A stretch of 64,000 nt of DNA from the NCBI GenBank assembly GCA_902729315.2, contig LR746276.1, positions 6,088,169-6,152,168 on the forward strand, in the 5' to 3' direction. The DNA comes from Spirodela intermedia (Eukaryota; Streptophyta; Magnoliopsida; Alismatales; Araceae). Of the stretch, positions 46,737 through 62,300 are shown one piece after another. A model generated the notes under the pieces. It was not told the origin of the DNA. It was given only the letters and a program-made list of their open reading frames with translations, and did no database searches. Each line of letters starts with the position of its first letter. The first letter of the stretch is position 1. The position numbers and the translations under genes were made by a program.

Positions 46737-48473
46737 TTATTATCATGAGTTAATAATCAGTAAATAATATAATTTTAGCCTTAACTTATGATAAATAGAC
46801 TTATATTTATGTTAAATTATGAAAAGTGGTTTTCAATTGATTAATGTGAAATTTTGACTAATTATGTGACTTTCTATGAATTTATATGATTTTCATAGTC
46901 ATATTTTTGAGATAAATGAAGAAAAAAAATTTAAAATTAAAATATAGTAAAAGAGAGGGACCCGCTAGCTAGTCAAGCCCACAAGTAGGTTGGAAGCGTA
47001 TTTGGGGGAAGCCATGAGTAGGGGCTCAAGCAGCTAGGACCGATGGGGGCACGTGTGCACCATTCCCCTTCCACGTCACTAGTGGCTAGTCGATTGTGGG
47101 GCAAGGAGTGGTTGTACACGCAAGAGAAAGGGACTCATTACTTGCAAATGTGATATTACTATATATTTACTCGAAACTTTGGCGCACAAATGATGTGGGA
47201 CTAAACTTGTGTCATACCTTCTCCAAAAAGGCTTCAAAGATTTTAATACTTAAATTACCCCTTCATTATAATAGAGATTTATCATGATGACGTCACTTGA
47301 TAAGGACATTAGAGTACTTATTTCAATCTCTCTCATGTAGGCAGGTAATCTGTGTGGGTTTGAATCTTCCTAGAGCCAAAACTCGTATTTTTATTTGATT
47401 ATTATGACTTTCTTGTAGATCGTCGATGAAGGATTAAGCCACCAGAATCATTAGATCATTAGTGAAAAATTCATCAATGTGATTTGTGGAGTATTGTTAC
47501 TAAAATTACTAAATGATTCGCGATAAAAAGATCACAAATCCATCAAGTAAATCATCTCCGATTGATCGATGAACAAGCTGTCATTAGAAAGAAGACGATT
47601 CACCGGGAGATGAGTTGCCACTTCTTGAGAGCGTATCAGATGCGATGAAGAGCCTTCTATTATTGTGCGAAGCTGAGGATGAAGCTCTCTAACATGCACT
47701 CCACCTCCATCTAGCTCCTCTCCGTTGGGTGACAGTCACTAGAGAGCCACAAAGTCATCGTTTTTCTACTCCACTAGGTGATAGCTGCTAGAGATGATTT
47801 AACGACCAATTTCATTGATCTCTAGACTTCACAAGGAGATCTAGAGATTGCTCATGTTGTCTTTGTCCAAGGAGAGCCTTCGAGGCCGTTGACACTGCAC
47901 GACGATCCTCTCAAACGCTCAGGATTCCGGTGCATCACTAACGCATCGTCATCGTGATGTTAGAACTCTATTTTCCTACTTTCAACATAATTTTCACTTC
48001 ATTTAATGATAACTTGTGTGATTTAAATTTACAAGCTATACTTCATTCAATTATGGTTCTTCTGAATTTTGCAGATCTTAATTTGGTCAATTAAATCATT
48101 TATAATCGTTTACGTAAGAATCGTCAGGCGGAACTCTATTTTTGCTCGATTGGCGTTCGTCGAGCGCTGACGTCATCTTGATGCTTGCACCCTTATTTCT
48201 CTTTTTTGTGAATTTTAAATATATTTTATTTTTATTTCTTGGTATAAAATTCATAAAAACTCGTATTCTTTGAAAAAAGTTTTAAAAAATTACTCAATAT
48301 TATATTACATCCCTATGATTGACCTAGAAAATTACCACTATTTTTGAAAGTTTTATTAAATTATAATTAATATATATTTTTAGAAATACTTCTAAATATC
48401 TGAAAATTAGTAATTTTTAGTTTTATAAATTTTAAATTTATGTGATTTACTATATAACAACTAAGTCACGTTA
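46737..48473 (+). mobile_element. E3 copy b: solo-LTR-like insertion in E1 gag
   Basis: 1737 bp, starting TGATAAGTCTT and ending CACGTTA, alignable with E3a over its full length and in the same orientation. Flanks GAAGG and ATAGG match at only three of five bases, so the target-site duplication is uncertain. No primer site or coding domain was seen. A tract at 46,950-47,120 is GC-richer than the AT-rich rest. Confidence 0.75.
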
Positions 48474-49823
48474 ATAGGGCTGAGTTACAAATCAATATGT
48501 ACTGTAGTCCACTTCTTTCCCTTTATCTTTCATAATTTCAACATTAGAGTTGACTTGATTCAACCTCTCCACATCAACCTTGAGCTGCTCTACATCTCTC
48601 ACCATGCATGGCACTACTTCTTTTGTTTCATACTGGTCTTTTTAAATTTCCTACAAAATTTGCATAAGAAGTTCATTAGAGTTATCTTGAGGCATGTGCT
48701 GTGGTTGGGACTACTAGAAGTAAGGTCTTGGCTGAAATGGGGGTCGAGATTCCTTGTTGAAGTTTGCATTGCCTTGCCCATTTTATGAGTTGTGAGGTGG
48801 TGCATGGTTCATCACATTCACTTCATTGGTGTCAATGCATTCTCCATCTACATGTCATTTACTAAAACACATAGAGCATGGAGTATTATGAACATGTAAA
48901 ATAGTAGGATTAGATAATAAATTTTACATCATATCAGTCAACTTTTCTAAGGATACCTCAACATTTCTTAAACACCTGCTGGTCATATCTCTCTCAATTT
49001 CAGGTTCCATACCTTTTACATTCAAGACTCCTCTCTTGGTTCTTACATTTCTCCTATTTTGACTTAATCCCATGTGAGGACTATCATTTTTAATCAATCA
49101 TTCAATCAATTCTTCCATGTCATCATCATATTTATTTAGAAGTGATCTCAACTCTATTTCTAGCATTTTCATGTAACCTTTCATAAAAAATTTGAATCAA
49201 TTGTAATTACTTTACTCATGGTGAGGATACTTCTTAGACAAATCCTTAAATCTTTCTCAAGCTTCACCAAATGCATCATCTCCTTGAGTGAATGTTTGTA
49301 TGGCTCTCCTATATGAGTTAGTCTTCCCTAGGGAATAAAATTATTTTAGAAAGTAAATTTCTATTTCTTCCCAACTTTCAAAACTCATTCCCAAATTCCT
49401 AAATCATTCCTTAGCTCTATCTTTTTAAGTCAAAGGAAAAACTTTCATCTTCATGATTTCACTAGTGACTCTTGGAATTTGATTCAAAGAATATTTTTCA
49501 ACCAATTCCTCTAGGTATGCATAAGGATCTTCACTAGATAGACCATGAAAATTAGGTAAGAAGTTAATAAATATATTTTCTGTCTTAAAGCTCACTCCTT
49601 CTCCCAAAGGTAAGTAGATTTCGGTGTTTGGTTTACTCCCCACAGGATTATAATGTTCTCTCATTTTCATTCTTCTATCATTATAATTTTGAGGTAAACC
49701 TCTATTCCTTTGGTTCTGTGGTGGGTCCATCTTTTCACAATTACTTCTATCCTCAAAAGTAGTCAATCTCCCTATTGAATCAAGGTCCACTAAATTTGGC
49801 TTCTTAGATCTAGTGCCATGCAT
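48474..49823 (-). pseudogene. E1 gag remnant
   Basis: It starts MHGTRSKKPNLVDLDSIG at 49823 and stays open for 132 codons, including INFLPNFHGLSSEDPYAYLE, a gag signature of Athila/Tat elements. Stops and frameshifts follow. A CCHC-type knuckle lies near 48830-48880 (CSMC ... HVDGEC), but a TGA stop sits inside it. The remainder of gag continues across the E3b insertion at 46736-46584. Confidence 0.8.
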
Positions 49824-50160
49824 AAATAATCAAAGGGTTCAAGTGAGAGATATACCTTTTGAAGACCTCCTTTGATGAATTTTCGTAATGAAAGAGAGGT
49901 TATAGAAAAGAAAAATACGAAATGCTAACCTTTAGTGAGCCATCACAAATCCAACTGTGTGGTTAGTTGGCAAGGGGTCAAGGGGGAAGTCATCCCCTAC
50001 GGGGTGTGGGGTAGTGCCCTGTTGCTCAAAAATCTCACAAAATTGTATATGTAAAAAGTGATATTTTTCTTGAAAAATCCTTAATCGATGGGTCAAAAAT
50101 TATTTGTTGAAGAAAGAAAAAATAATAGAAAATAAAAGAAAAATAAAAGAAAAATAAAAG

Positions 50161-50164
<4 letters not shown>

Positions 50165-50192
<28 letters not shown>

Positions 50193-50205
50193 TAATAATA
50201 ATAAT
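50165..50205. repeat. (AAT)n microsatellite in the E1 leader
   Basis: About 13 ATA/AAT trinucleotides lie between the E1 gag start and its primer site. Confidence 0.9.
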
Positions 50206-50239
50206 AAAGAAAGATTCTATTATCTCAATGACACGTAGC

Positions 50240-50258
50240 TCCTCGACAACGATGTTAA
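50240..50258 (-). other. E1 primer-binding site, degenerate (Asp tRNA type)
   Basis: Directly inside the 5' LTR the minus strand reads AACATCGTTGTCGAGGAG, which resembles the GGCGCCGTTGCCGGGGA type used by Athila/Tat elements, with several G-to-A or C-to-T changes. Confidence 0.6.
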
Positions 50259-50260
50259 TT

Positions 50261-51385
50261 TGATGAACTCAAATTAGAGGTTAAATACGTCATCATAATG
50301 CAATCAAGTTCATGCAAATACTATTTATAAGACCTCACTCTTCTATTTAGGATAAGTAAGAGTTGATCTTTAGAGAGTGTGGGTAATGAGAGTATGAATT
50401 CTACTTATTTTATTTATTATATATATATATCTGTGAAATTGTGGAGGGCAGAATTAAATGTAAAAGGGTGAAGACAAGAGTTATAGAAAGTGTGACAAAG
50501 GAGAGAGAATGAATCTAACACAATAAAATGATAAAATAAATGATAAAAGTTAAACTACCTGTGGAGAGAATTACAAGGACGTCCCAAATCTGAATCTTGC
50601 ACAAATTTCGTTGTGCACCAGTCCTATGTTGAGTGATGCTCAATCTGTGATGATCTTGATGCGCTCCAAGTAATCTCTTCTTCACAATGATCTTGGGCAC
50701 GAGAATGCTGTTGATTAGGCCTTAATTTTCTTCTTATTTCTTTCGACTAGCCACTGTTAGAGAGAGAGTCAAAAAAGTCCTCCAAGAGGGGGGTGAGATG
50801 TCTTAATCCTTTCGAGAGTTAGGCCCCTTTAATAGACACTTAAGATTAATAACTGACTCTTTTGGTGAACAGCCCAGATCATTACATGAGGGTGGCACTT
50901 TAATCTTTTCTTAATCTCATCTTAAGACATTGTAAGATGGACGACCTAGATCTTATCTCTTAATAACCCTTTTAAATCCAAATAGGCTAGATCAACGTGA
51001 CGCCCTCTCTTAGGCCCATAAATATATTAGGTTGAGTCTCTCCATAAGACTTGGGCTTTTCATTACACTAAAGGCTTAGGCTTCTTCCATTACTTTGAAC
51101 TTATAATAAGAGCTCACTTAAGTACTTGTAATTAAATAAGTATCAAGAAAACGTGAGAGAATCACCACTTGACTTTATAAAAGTCAAGTGAGGTTAGTCT
51201 CATAATATAAATAAAATAAATATAATAGTATACATTATGACTTAAATGATAAAATATTATGAATGTCATAAAGAGTTGGTAACACATATAATTGTATTAT
51301 CTATCCATTAATTAACATCTATATATAAGATATTAATGCATAGATGTAACTACTAATATCTCTAATATAAGATATTAGAGAGACA
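50261..51385 (-). repeat. E1 5' LTR (intact length)
   Basis: About 1.12 kb matching 24411-24970 plus 27182-27756 along its whole length. It starts TGATGAACTC. The outer end near 51385 is approximate. It preserves the empty target (GGGTGAGATG near 50797) of the E2 solo LTR. Confidence 0.85.
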
Positions 51386-51469
51386 ATGAGGAAAGGAGTA
51401 GATATAATAGGTTGTTCCTTTGGCAACATTTAACGTAGGACACATGACCTTAGATAAGTCAACGTGAGA

Positions 51470-52560
51470 CCTTCAAATGGCCTAATTGTGAGTAATTGGG
51501 ATGGACATCAATGAAGCATTCATCATTTTAAAGGAGGAAACATAGAAAACTGAATACTTAGGGTGGAAATATTTTTTAAAGTATAGGGAATTAGTAGTAG
51601 AAAAAAAATGAAAACCACAACTACCTATTTTTTGAAGAACTGTGGTATGGGTGGGCAGATTGTAGGGAGACTTTTAAGGACTAGGAAGATGTTAAACATC
51701 ATTAGTGAAAGAGATTTGATTCTTCATTAGCAAGAACATTATCAGAGCAATTGTTGGATCTCAAATAACATGACACAATATCAAATCATCATATCGAATT
51801 TGAATTGTTACCTAATGCAATTCATGACATTTTAGAAGAAGTCTTGAAAAATACATTTGCTAAGGGACTTAGGCCTAAGATCAAGGTGGAAGCCAAAGTT
51901 TTCTAACTAAAGGGACTTGGTTAAATTATGAATCCAACTCAAGTTGTGGAGGAAAACAATGTCACCCTCAAAAAATTAGGGGATCAGAGTTACAAGATGA
52001 AGAAATCATCTATCCTTGGGTGAACATTCTTGGTAAATCTAAGAGGACTAAGGACCAAGAGTCTTCCTTTGTCTACAATGATAGACCATCCCCATTGAGG
52101 TGCACCAAAATCAGCTCAAGGTCTGCAAGCATGATGAAGAGACTAACTCTTATTGAATCTGAGCTGCAAGATAGGCACTTTTTTCATGTGATGAAATTAT
52201 TTAGCCTAAACATATTTGTAAAAGGGAACTACAATTGTTTCTAATTCATGAGGATGAGGGATACTTGGGAGAAGATGAATAATGTATCATATCATAGCTA
52301 ACTGATAGACAATGTTATATGAAGAAGCTAATATTGAAAATTCATTTAATTTAGTCATTGGTCTATCTATACTAGGTTTCATGAAGTTGAAGGGGCAGGT
52401 TAAGGTCAAGGATCTTATCATTTTAGTGGATTGTAGAGTGACTCTTAACTTCATGTTTCAAGAGTACTCATATCTTCATTAGAGGAAAAATTAGGGAGTG
52501 GTAATAGTGGTAATGATTGTCTTGGGTTTTGAAAGGAGTCTTATGTGGCTTGTATCTAGT
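51470..52560 (+). pseudogene. Degraded Ty3/gypsy gag-protease fragment (plus strand)
   Basis: Around 51850-52010 the plus strand reads FAKGLRPKIKVEAKVF, then a stop, then PTQVVEENNVTLKKLG, which is the end of a gypsy gag. Near 52330-52455, NSFNLVIGLSILGFMKLKGQ and then ILVDCRVTLNFM correspond to the protease start, with the catalytic DSG replaced by DCR. Several stops interrupt it. It may be another member of family E4. Confidence 0.6.
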
Positions 52561-52739
52561 GGAAGGAGTCTCTCTTGAGCAGCTGCATGAGTGGTATAAC
52601 AATCACCCCATAATTTGTCACAAATCATTGATAATATCTTCTCAGCCTAAGGAAGCTATGAAGTTAGAGAAGGTTAGAAGGCATTGGCCAATTCAACATG
52701 GTAGATATCTTCTCTTGGTCTACCTCGACCCCTTCAATC

Positions 52740-55700
52740 AGTAAGAGATCCCCTAAAATTTCACTCTTGTAATTGTTAAATCAACAGTTTTGATTGTTGA
52801 CATGGAGCTGGTGTCTCTTAAGAATTTTGAGGACCTCTTGTAGATGCCTTTCATATATAGACAAGTCTTTACTATAAATTAAGACGTCATAAAAAAAATA
52901 TGAGTACGAATTTTAAGATGAGCACAAAAGATACTGTTTATCAAATATTAAAAGGTTGCTGAAGTATTCTTCAATTGAAACGTTATCACCAGTTATTCAT
53001 AATGGCCTGCATACTTTTGGAAAGCTGTTTTGTATATATCTTACTTCTTCACACAGAAGTTGTAATACCCCACTTTAAATCAACTTTTGACAAAGTCATT
53101 GCTCCAAGTAGCTAATCTAATAATTTGTCTATGGTTGGAATGAGAAAATGGTTTGAAATGGTGATGGTGTTGAGGATCTGGGTTTGAGTAGGGGCTCGAT
53201 GAATGTTGAATCATCCTTGTGCCACATGTCTTGAACTAGTCTTTCAATCATGGATTTGATAGTAGAAGTATGTTAAGAATTAGGCATTGATGAGTGCTGT
53301 TCTTGATGTAAACAAATAGAATGATCAATTACTCATTCAAGTCGAAGTTTTTGTTCAATGAACACTTTTAAGGTACCCTTATTAGAGTTTTTGTAGTAAC
53401 TTGTCAAGATGTGGTAGGTCCTTGAGATTTTTTTTTACTACTAATAGATGCGGCTCAATTAAGCATTCCACACATTGTTGGGGCTCACAAGTAAGGGATT
53501 TTAGAGATATACTTGTTCAGTTGAGGCTTGAGTTGCCTCTTAGGTTAACAATGATTCTTTTACATTAAACCACATTTTAAGCTGGTACCAATTAACCTTC
53601 ATGGGGTCCAACATCTTTGCTCATTATATAGCAAAAAAAGAAATTCATGCTTTCCAATTATAATGGAAGATTAAACAATTTATAGTCTTTACATCTCAAG
53701 GGTAATTCTTTTGTAAATTCACACCCCTCACAACCAACTAATTTTCACAATGACTATAATTCATAGCTTCTAGGGACAACTAAAGTTTTTCCACCAGCTC
53801 TTGTGCGATGAAATTGTGGACCACCCTAAAATCAATTAGGATAGTTACTTCTTTCAGCCCCATCTGTCTTTTTAACTTCATTTTTTCAGCTTCAGTTAGG
53901 CCATAATTAAGTTCATGACAACCTAACTTGAGTCTATTCTACTGCCTCCTATGTTGTGAGTATTCTTCTTCTGACACGATCTCATTAGCTGGTTCTTTCT
54001 ATAAAACAAATTGCAATTCTTTCCTACATCTATGTCTTAGAGCATAATTTTCATTGGACAAGAAGTAAAGTTCCTTTGTGTGCTATTTCAAGAGTTTTGA
54101 CTCAGTCAAGATAAGACTTTTTCACCCCTTGGATCTTTTAACTAACACCATGACTTTCTGTTGAGTCAAACTTGAAGATTGTGCATGTCATATGATTATG
54201 TGGTGGAAGGTGGGGTCTTAGTTTTCCCTCAACTCACAAAGGGGCCAATTCTTCCTTGGACCCACAATCTGATCGACCTTAGTACTATAGGTTTTATGGG
54301 GACTTTGAGGACTACCTTCATCTCTTTAATAGCCTGGTTGATCCGAGTAAAGCGAAGGGAAACATAGAAATGCTGCCACCAACGAACGAGAAAAAGATTA
54401 GGGGATTTTTTTGACGAATCCCATATTTGAGCCGATTCATTGTACAGCTTATGCCGATTTGTGAACTTCGTCGACGAAATTTTGGATTTATTATCACAAA
54501 AGAATTTAATCAGCTCCATAACAGAATCCACAAGACCCATCCCTAGGTGCAGGTAGCTCGACCGCCTTACCCGTCATTGAAACACAAGCTGGAGTACACC
54601 GCAATTTTACATCTTTGCTTTCAAAAAAGATGAGATCAATAGAGCTAAAAGCAGGCATGATCTTATGTTACGATGCCACTTTGACACGACCTGGGTACTT
54701 CCCGTCGGGGACGGGAGGCTAGTGTATGTCCCTATGAGCGACTACGTCGATCTTTTCTTATATGTTTTGGCCACGTCTCTTAGAGCTCCGAAGAAGAAGG
54801 TTTGGATCTTTCGGGAGAGCTTCCATGGCTGAGGACAGAAGCTCAAAGTCTTGTTAATACTCATTGATAGTCCTGATCTACTTGACACCCAAGAATGTCT
54901 CTCAAAGATGTCTTGTTCTTGAATCTTTTTTGATTCATCACTTGATGTCCTATCAGTGCTTGAAGGGTTCTCTTATATCAAACCACCTAAACCAAATGAG
55001 AGCTTCATCTTTGAAATACATATTTGCAGATCTCACCTTGTTATTCTCTGAAATGTAGTGCGTCTCAAAATACAATTCAGCTAAGAAGATCCAACTCTTA
55101 GGACCTTTTCCTCCGAATGGGGGCACCTCCACTTGTCTTCCTCCCTTGTAATATGGACAGTCCTCTTCATTGCTCTCCACATCCTCATCGTTGGGTCTTT
55201 TTGTCCCACTTGCCCCGCACTGACATACTCGATAGTAGCCTTCTCCTTAGTTGAATGTGTTCCCTTTGGTTGTGGCTTTATGTTTCATTCCATTCTTTGT
55301 AAAAGTTGGGTGACACTATGTGCTAAGGCTTCAATGGTCTACTCTATGGTTGCTCTTCTTTTATACATTATTTGAACCTCCTCCTTCAAAGGTATGTGGT
55401 GCATCCCCTCCTCCATGTCATCCATATACTTTTCCAGGCCTTTAAACTTGTTGTCGTTACCCTTCAGTGCCATTTTCTTGGAATCGCTCTAATACCAGGT
55501 TGATAAGAATCTTGGAACCACGAACCATAACTAAGAGACATAATCCATGAAAAGCAAGGAAAATACTAAAGAAGTCAAGGAATTGGATAGTCCATGATGG
55601 ATAATAAGCTCCACAATGAAAACCCTTGGAAATTGGAGAGTATGTTCAAGAGGACCCTCCTCTCCTTCAGCACAAGCCAGTTCCTCCTCCTAAAACCCTA

Positions 55701-55867
55701 AGCCCTTCTCCTCCTTGCGACCATCTTTATCTTTTCCCTCCCTTCCTGTAACTATGACTTTGTCCCTCTTCTTCTTGAGACTGTAAATTGGGTCATAGGC
55801 TCACTGTTGATCTGGGCCACAGTCCGATCGGTAGGCTCGTTGTCTACCTGGGCCGCAGGCCCATCAG
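52740..55867 (-). mobile_element. Degraded Ty3/gypsy element E4 (minus strand): LTR, primer site, gag, protease, RT
   Basis: On the minus strand: LTR at about 55867-55501, primer site TGGTATTAGAGCGATTCC (55497-55480), gag from ATG 55473 with GKGPKSWIFLAELYFETHYI and KDEALIWFRWFD near 55100-54960. A protease remnant VTILIDFRVVHNFIAQELVE lies near 53850. RT lies at about 53170-52870 (IDKLLD, SKVDLKWG, and a catalytic region with an extra base). RNase H, integrase and the 3' LTR are missing. The outer LTR end is estimated from where the duplicated GLR flank begins. Multiple stops and indels mark it as old. Confidence 0.65.
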
Positions 55868-55881
55868 TGCCTGGGGATTCA

Positions 55882-56537
55882 TTAAGAGTCTCACTTTCAA
55901 ATATCAAAAATAATTCCAGGCACTATGGAACATAGTGCTACATTTGGGAACAGGTTTCTTAGGCGACCTGGAATTATTTCTGTTGAAAACCAGCGCCACC
56001 AATCTCTCCCTGTCAAACCACATTCAATGATCGCACAGAAAATCAATAACTGATTCAGTGAACTATGGAGATTCGATCTTCCACTGTTAAGCTTGTTGAA
56101 CCATTCGATTCATTGAATTCGTACAAGAGCCAGCCCATTTTCTCAGGAAGCTGTGAGAACTTATACTCAAAGACAGTCCATCAGGCGATGAAGCCAGATT
56201 ATGAGAGCAGTAATTTCTTTAACTCATTTCTATGTCCATCAATTTGTTGTCTCCACCTCTGAGAACGATCGATTTAGTTCCCCAAATTTGAGGCAGCGTT
56301 GCTCAGCAAAAAGGATGACGAGGGTTCCTTATTCCTGATTTTCCAGCCCAGTTCAAGCCGCTGAAGAACTGAATTCGCGATTCTTTGGACAAATGCAACG
56401 AAGACTTAATCTGTAGATTTTCCCTTTATTTCGATGAAGGCTTACATTGTAATGACTAGAAATGTGCCAAACATGATTTCATTATGTTGGCGATCAAGGC
56501 CTCAAACTTTATTCACACTGATAATTTAGGCCTCAAT
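55882..56537. repeat. Duplicated GLR 3' flank, copy 1
   Basis: It matches 63131-63804 with shared blocks such as AATAATTCCAGGCACT, AACAGCGCCAC or ACCAGCGCCACC, CAGCCCA(T)TT, GAGGCAGCGTT and GTTGGCGATCAAGGCCT. It lies directly downstream of a GLR stop codon in both copies, so the tandem duplication includes at least 650 bp of 3' flank. Confidence 0.85.
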
Positions 56538-60299
<3,762 letters not shown>

Positions 60300-60899
60300 T
60301 CTATTTCCGATGAGCGAAACTGCCGAACTAAGCTACCATGGGTGAATGAGGAGGAGGTTGTGGCCTTCTCAACGACAATGGAGGAGATCTCTTCGTTTTC
60401 CGGTGAGATGGCCAGAAGATAATGGTAGGTGGGTGGGGAGGATTGGGGATCGGGGTGCTTTGAGCTCTGAGTTAGCGGCCTTGGACTACAATTCAACGGC
60501 GAAACCCCTACGTAACTTAATGGTAGATTCGTCGGACCTGCAAAATGGCAGATGGGACAGTCCTCAACGTGGAAAAATTTCTCCAGAGTCGCCATCTTAT
60601 CGATTTATATTCGTCGAAGCTTCACGATCGCCAGAGACCTTGCCCTCGCCGCCGTAAGCGTCTCCGTCGCCGGAGAGAGCCGTTGCCCCCGAGTGTTGAT
60701 GAGAGTGAAAATCTGGATAAAAAAACTTTGTTATTTAAGAAATAAAACAGGTACATGTTTATATGCATGACCCAATAGTCGGTTCGGATCTGTCCTAACA
60801 GTTTCACTCATACCAGACTCGAACCAACCAATACGAGACAGGAACGAAGGGAACGTTTACAATTAAAAAAAGAAAAAAACCCTAATAATATTTGTTGTA
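60300..60899. other. GLR upstream region
   Basis: About 0.6 kb upstream of the GLR start, with no recognisable gene. Short ORFs on both strands look like chance. It should contain the GLR promoter, but no clear TATA box or known element was identified. Confidence 0.5.
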
Positions 60900-60990
60900 T
60901 TCCGTGAGGCCGCCTTGAATGCAGCAGGGTTTTCTCTCTCTGTCTCTGTACGGCTTAGTGAAATGGTCAGCTTGTTCCCCGTCTCTCTCT
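60900..60990 (+). repeat. Dispersed repeat segment A, copy 2
   Basis: It matches 20719-20875 in the same orientation (TTCCGTGAGGCCGCC, TTGAATGCAGCAGGGTT, a CT tract, GTGAAATGGTCAGCTTGT). It is followed within 40 bp by segment B. Confidence 0.6.
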
Positions 60991-61029
60991 CTCTCTCTCT
61001 CTTTCTCTTCTTCCTCGATAATTTTACTT

Positions 61030-61770
61030 CTTGTGATGCAAGCCATTAGGGTACCAGTTGATGCTACGTTGCAAACTCCTCGATGCATATTTTTCCTTGT
61101 TGAATCTTTGCATGGTCGGAAGAACTGTTTGATCTAGGTCAACCACCTTATAAGTTCTTCAACGTTGACATTCCCTTCCATCCCTAAAATAGAAAACTGA
61201 AGTGCTAGATCTCTCACCGAGATGAGTTACTGGACAGGACGTGTCCTCAAAAATGAGAGAAGATTTGAGTACATTTACTAATATCCTGATTCATTTTGGT
61301 TCCGTCGGACATCATCGGTCCACACCACGTGTCAACTCCGTGACATCCTTCTCCACTTCCCACGGTCATATCGGTGTGAGGTGAGTTGCTGAAGGCTTGG
61401 CCAGACGGGCATGTAGTGGTGGTCGTCGTCTCGGTTGACCCTCACCGTGTGGACCCATTAGAAGCCACCCCAGACCGCTCGGCCGTTCAATTCACGCGGA
61501 TTGAGTCCAGGTCAACGGTCCTCACGCGTTCGAGCCATCACGTGCACAGACCGGGGAGATTTTTCTGATATACCCTAAAACCCGATATCTATTGACAAGC
61601 ACCCTCAAATGTTCAAGAATTACCTTTTGTCCTCTTCCCAGTCGGTGGTCCCGCTCGCAACAGGGAAGAGGGATATTATTGGGGCCAAGTGGGGATACTG
61701 CCCATTTAACGTCCAATGGGCTGAAGCATTTACTGTAGGCTTGATCCAATGGTCCCATTTCCCTCTAGCT
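61030..61770 (+). repeat. Dispersed repeat segment B, copy 2
   Basis: It matches 22143-22790 over its whole length, with about 70 bp of extra sequence (around 61150-61210) missing from copy 1. The right end is CCATTTCCCTCTAG in both. It is GC-rich in its second half with promoter-like CACGTG (61539-61544), but no gene is recognised inside it. Confidence 0.7.
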
Positions 61771-61869
61771 GGGCCAAGTGGGGATTCGCCTCCAGGTGTC
61801 TGGGAACGGCGGCGGCGGAGACGCGCCGGTGGCGGTGGTCGCGCTTGCGCTGGCTGGATTCTCAGGTGA

Positions 61870-62300
61870 GGATGAAACAAAGGACGTTGGAGAGAAAGAA
61901 TGGTGGGAATTCAGCAGAGCTTTTCTGTAATGAAATGGACTGTTTCAAAATCTGCAGCCCCCCGCCGGTGGAGACGAAGGTGCATGGCCTTGGCCGAGCG
62001 AGTATGGGAGCTGGAGGCGCAGCTTGAGGCTTCTGTGGAGAAGGGTGCCGCCGAGAGGTGTGGGAGGATCAGGGCCCAGCAGGTACAGTTTTCTTTGGCG
62101 GCCTCTGCAGAAGCTGGGTCGAGTTTTCACGGTTCCCACGGTTTCTGGGTTGGAAGAATTTTTATTACGGGGGTTTTAGGGTCTGCTGAGAACTCTCCCC
62201 TTAGGCTTTGCGGAAGGCGTTGGCCCGCGAGCAGGAGACTTCACCTTCATCGTCGTCGTCGTCATCGTCATCTTCTTCGGGTTCTTGCCCGATGACGCCT
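61870..62300 (+). CDS. Unrecognised short coding candidate (coiled-coil-like), possibly two exons
   Basis: From about 61955 the plus strand encodes RRCMALAERVWELEAQLEAS and then an alanine/arginine-rich stretch to a donor-like CAGCAG/GTACAG at 62081. After an acceptor-like TTAG at about 62205, ALRKALAREQE followed by a serine run continues in a compatible style. The heptad-like leucines and glutamates suggest a short coiled coil. I cannot name a family, the true start is unclear, and the serine run is a TCG/TCA trinucleotide repeat (about 62249-62278). It could be a gene fragment. Confidence 0.3.

Larger units (their letters stand above)
24411..51385 (-). mobile_element. Outer Athila/Tat-like Ty3/gypsy retrotransposon E1, with nested insertions
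   Basis: On the minus strand the order is 5' LTR (50261-51385), primer site, gag (49823 to 48474, then 46736-46584), protease, RT, RNase H, integrase (to 29525), a non-coding tail and the 3' LTR (24411-27756). LTRs are about 1.13 kb once the solo LTR inside the left one is discounted. A primer site complementary to an Asp-type tRNA, a protease beginning LLDSGVSVNLIP, a KPLPSLLKYVFLG spacer and the text of RNase H and integrase fit the Athila/Tat group. The element is dead: many stops, and the RT catalytic box reads FINN. Its body is opened by two E3 insertions at 33023 and 46737. The right outer end is approximate and no clean target-site duplication was found for E1. Confidence 0.85.

Noticed and set aside
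46737-48473. E3 copies as the two LTRs of one small element with a 150-bp interior
   Set aside because: The interior reads as E1 gag continuing its minus-strand frame, and E3a has its own target-site duplication, so two separate insertions fit better.
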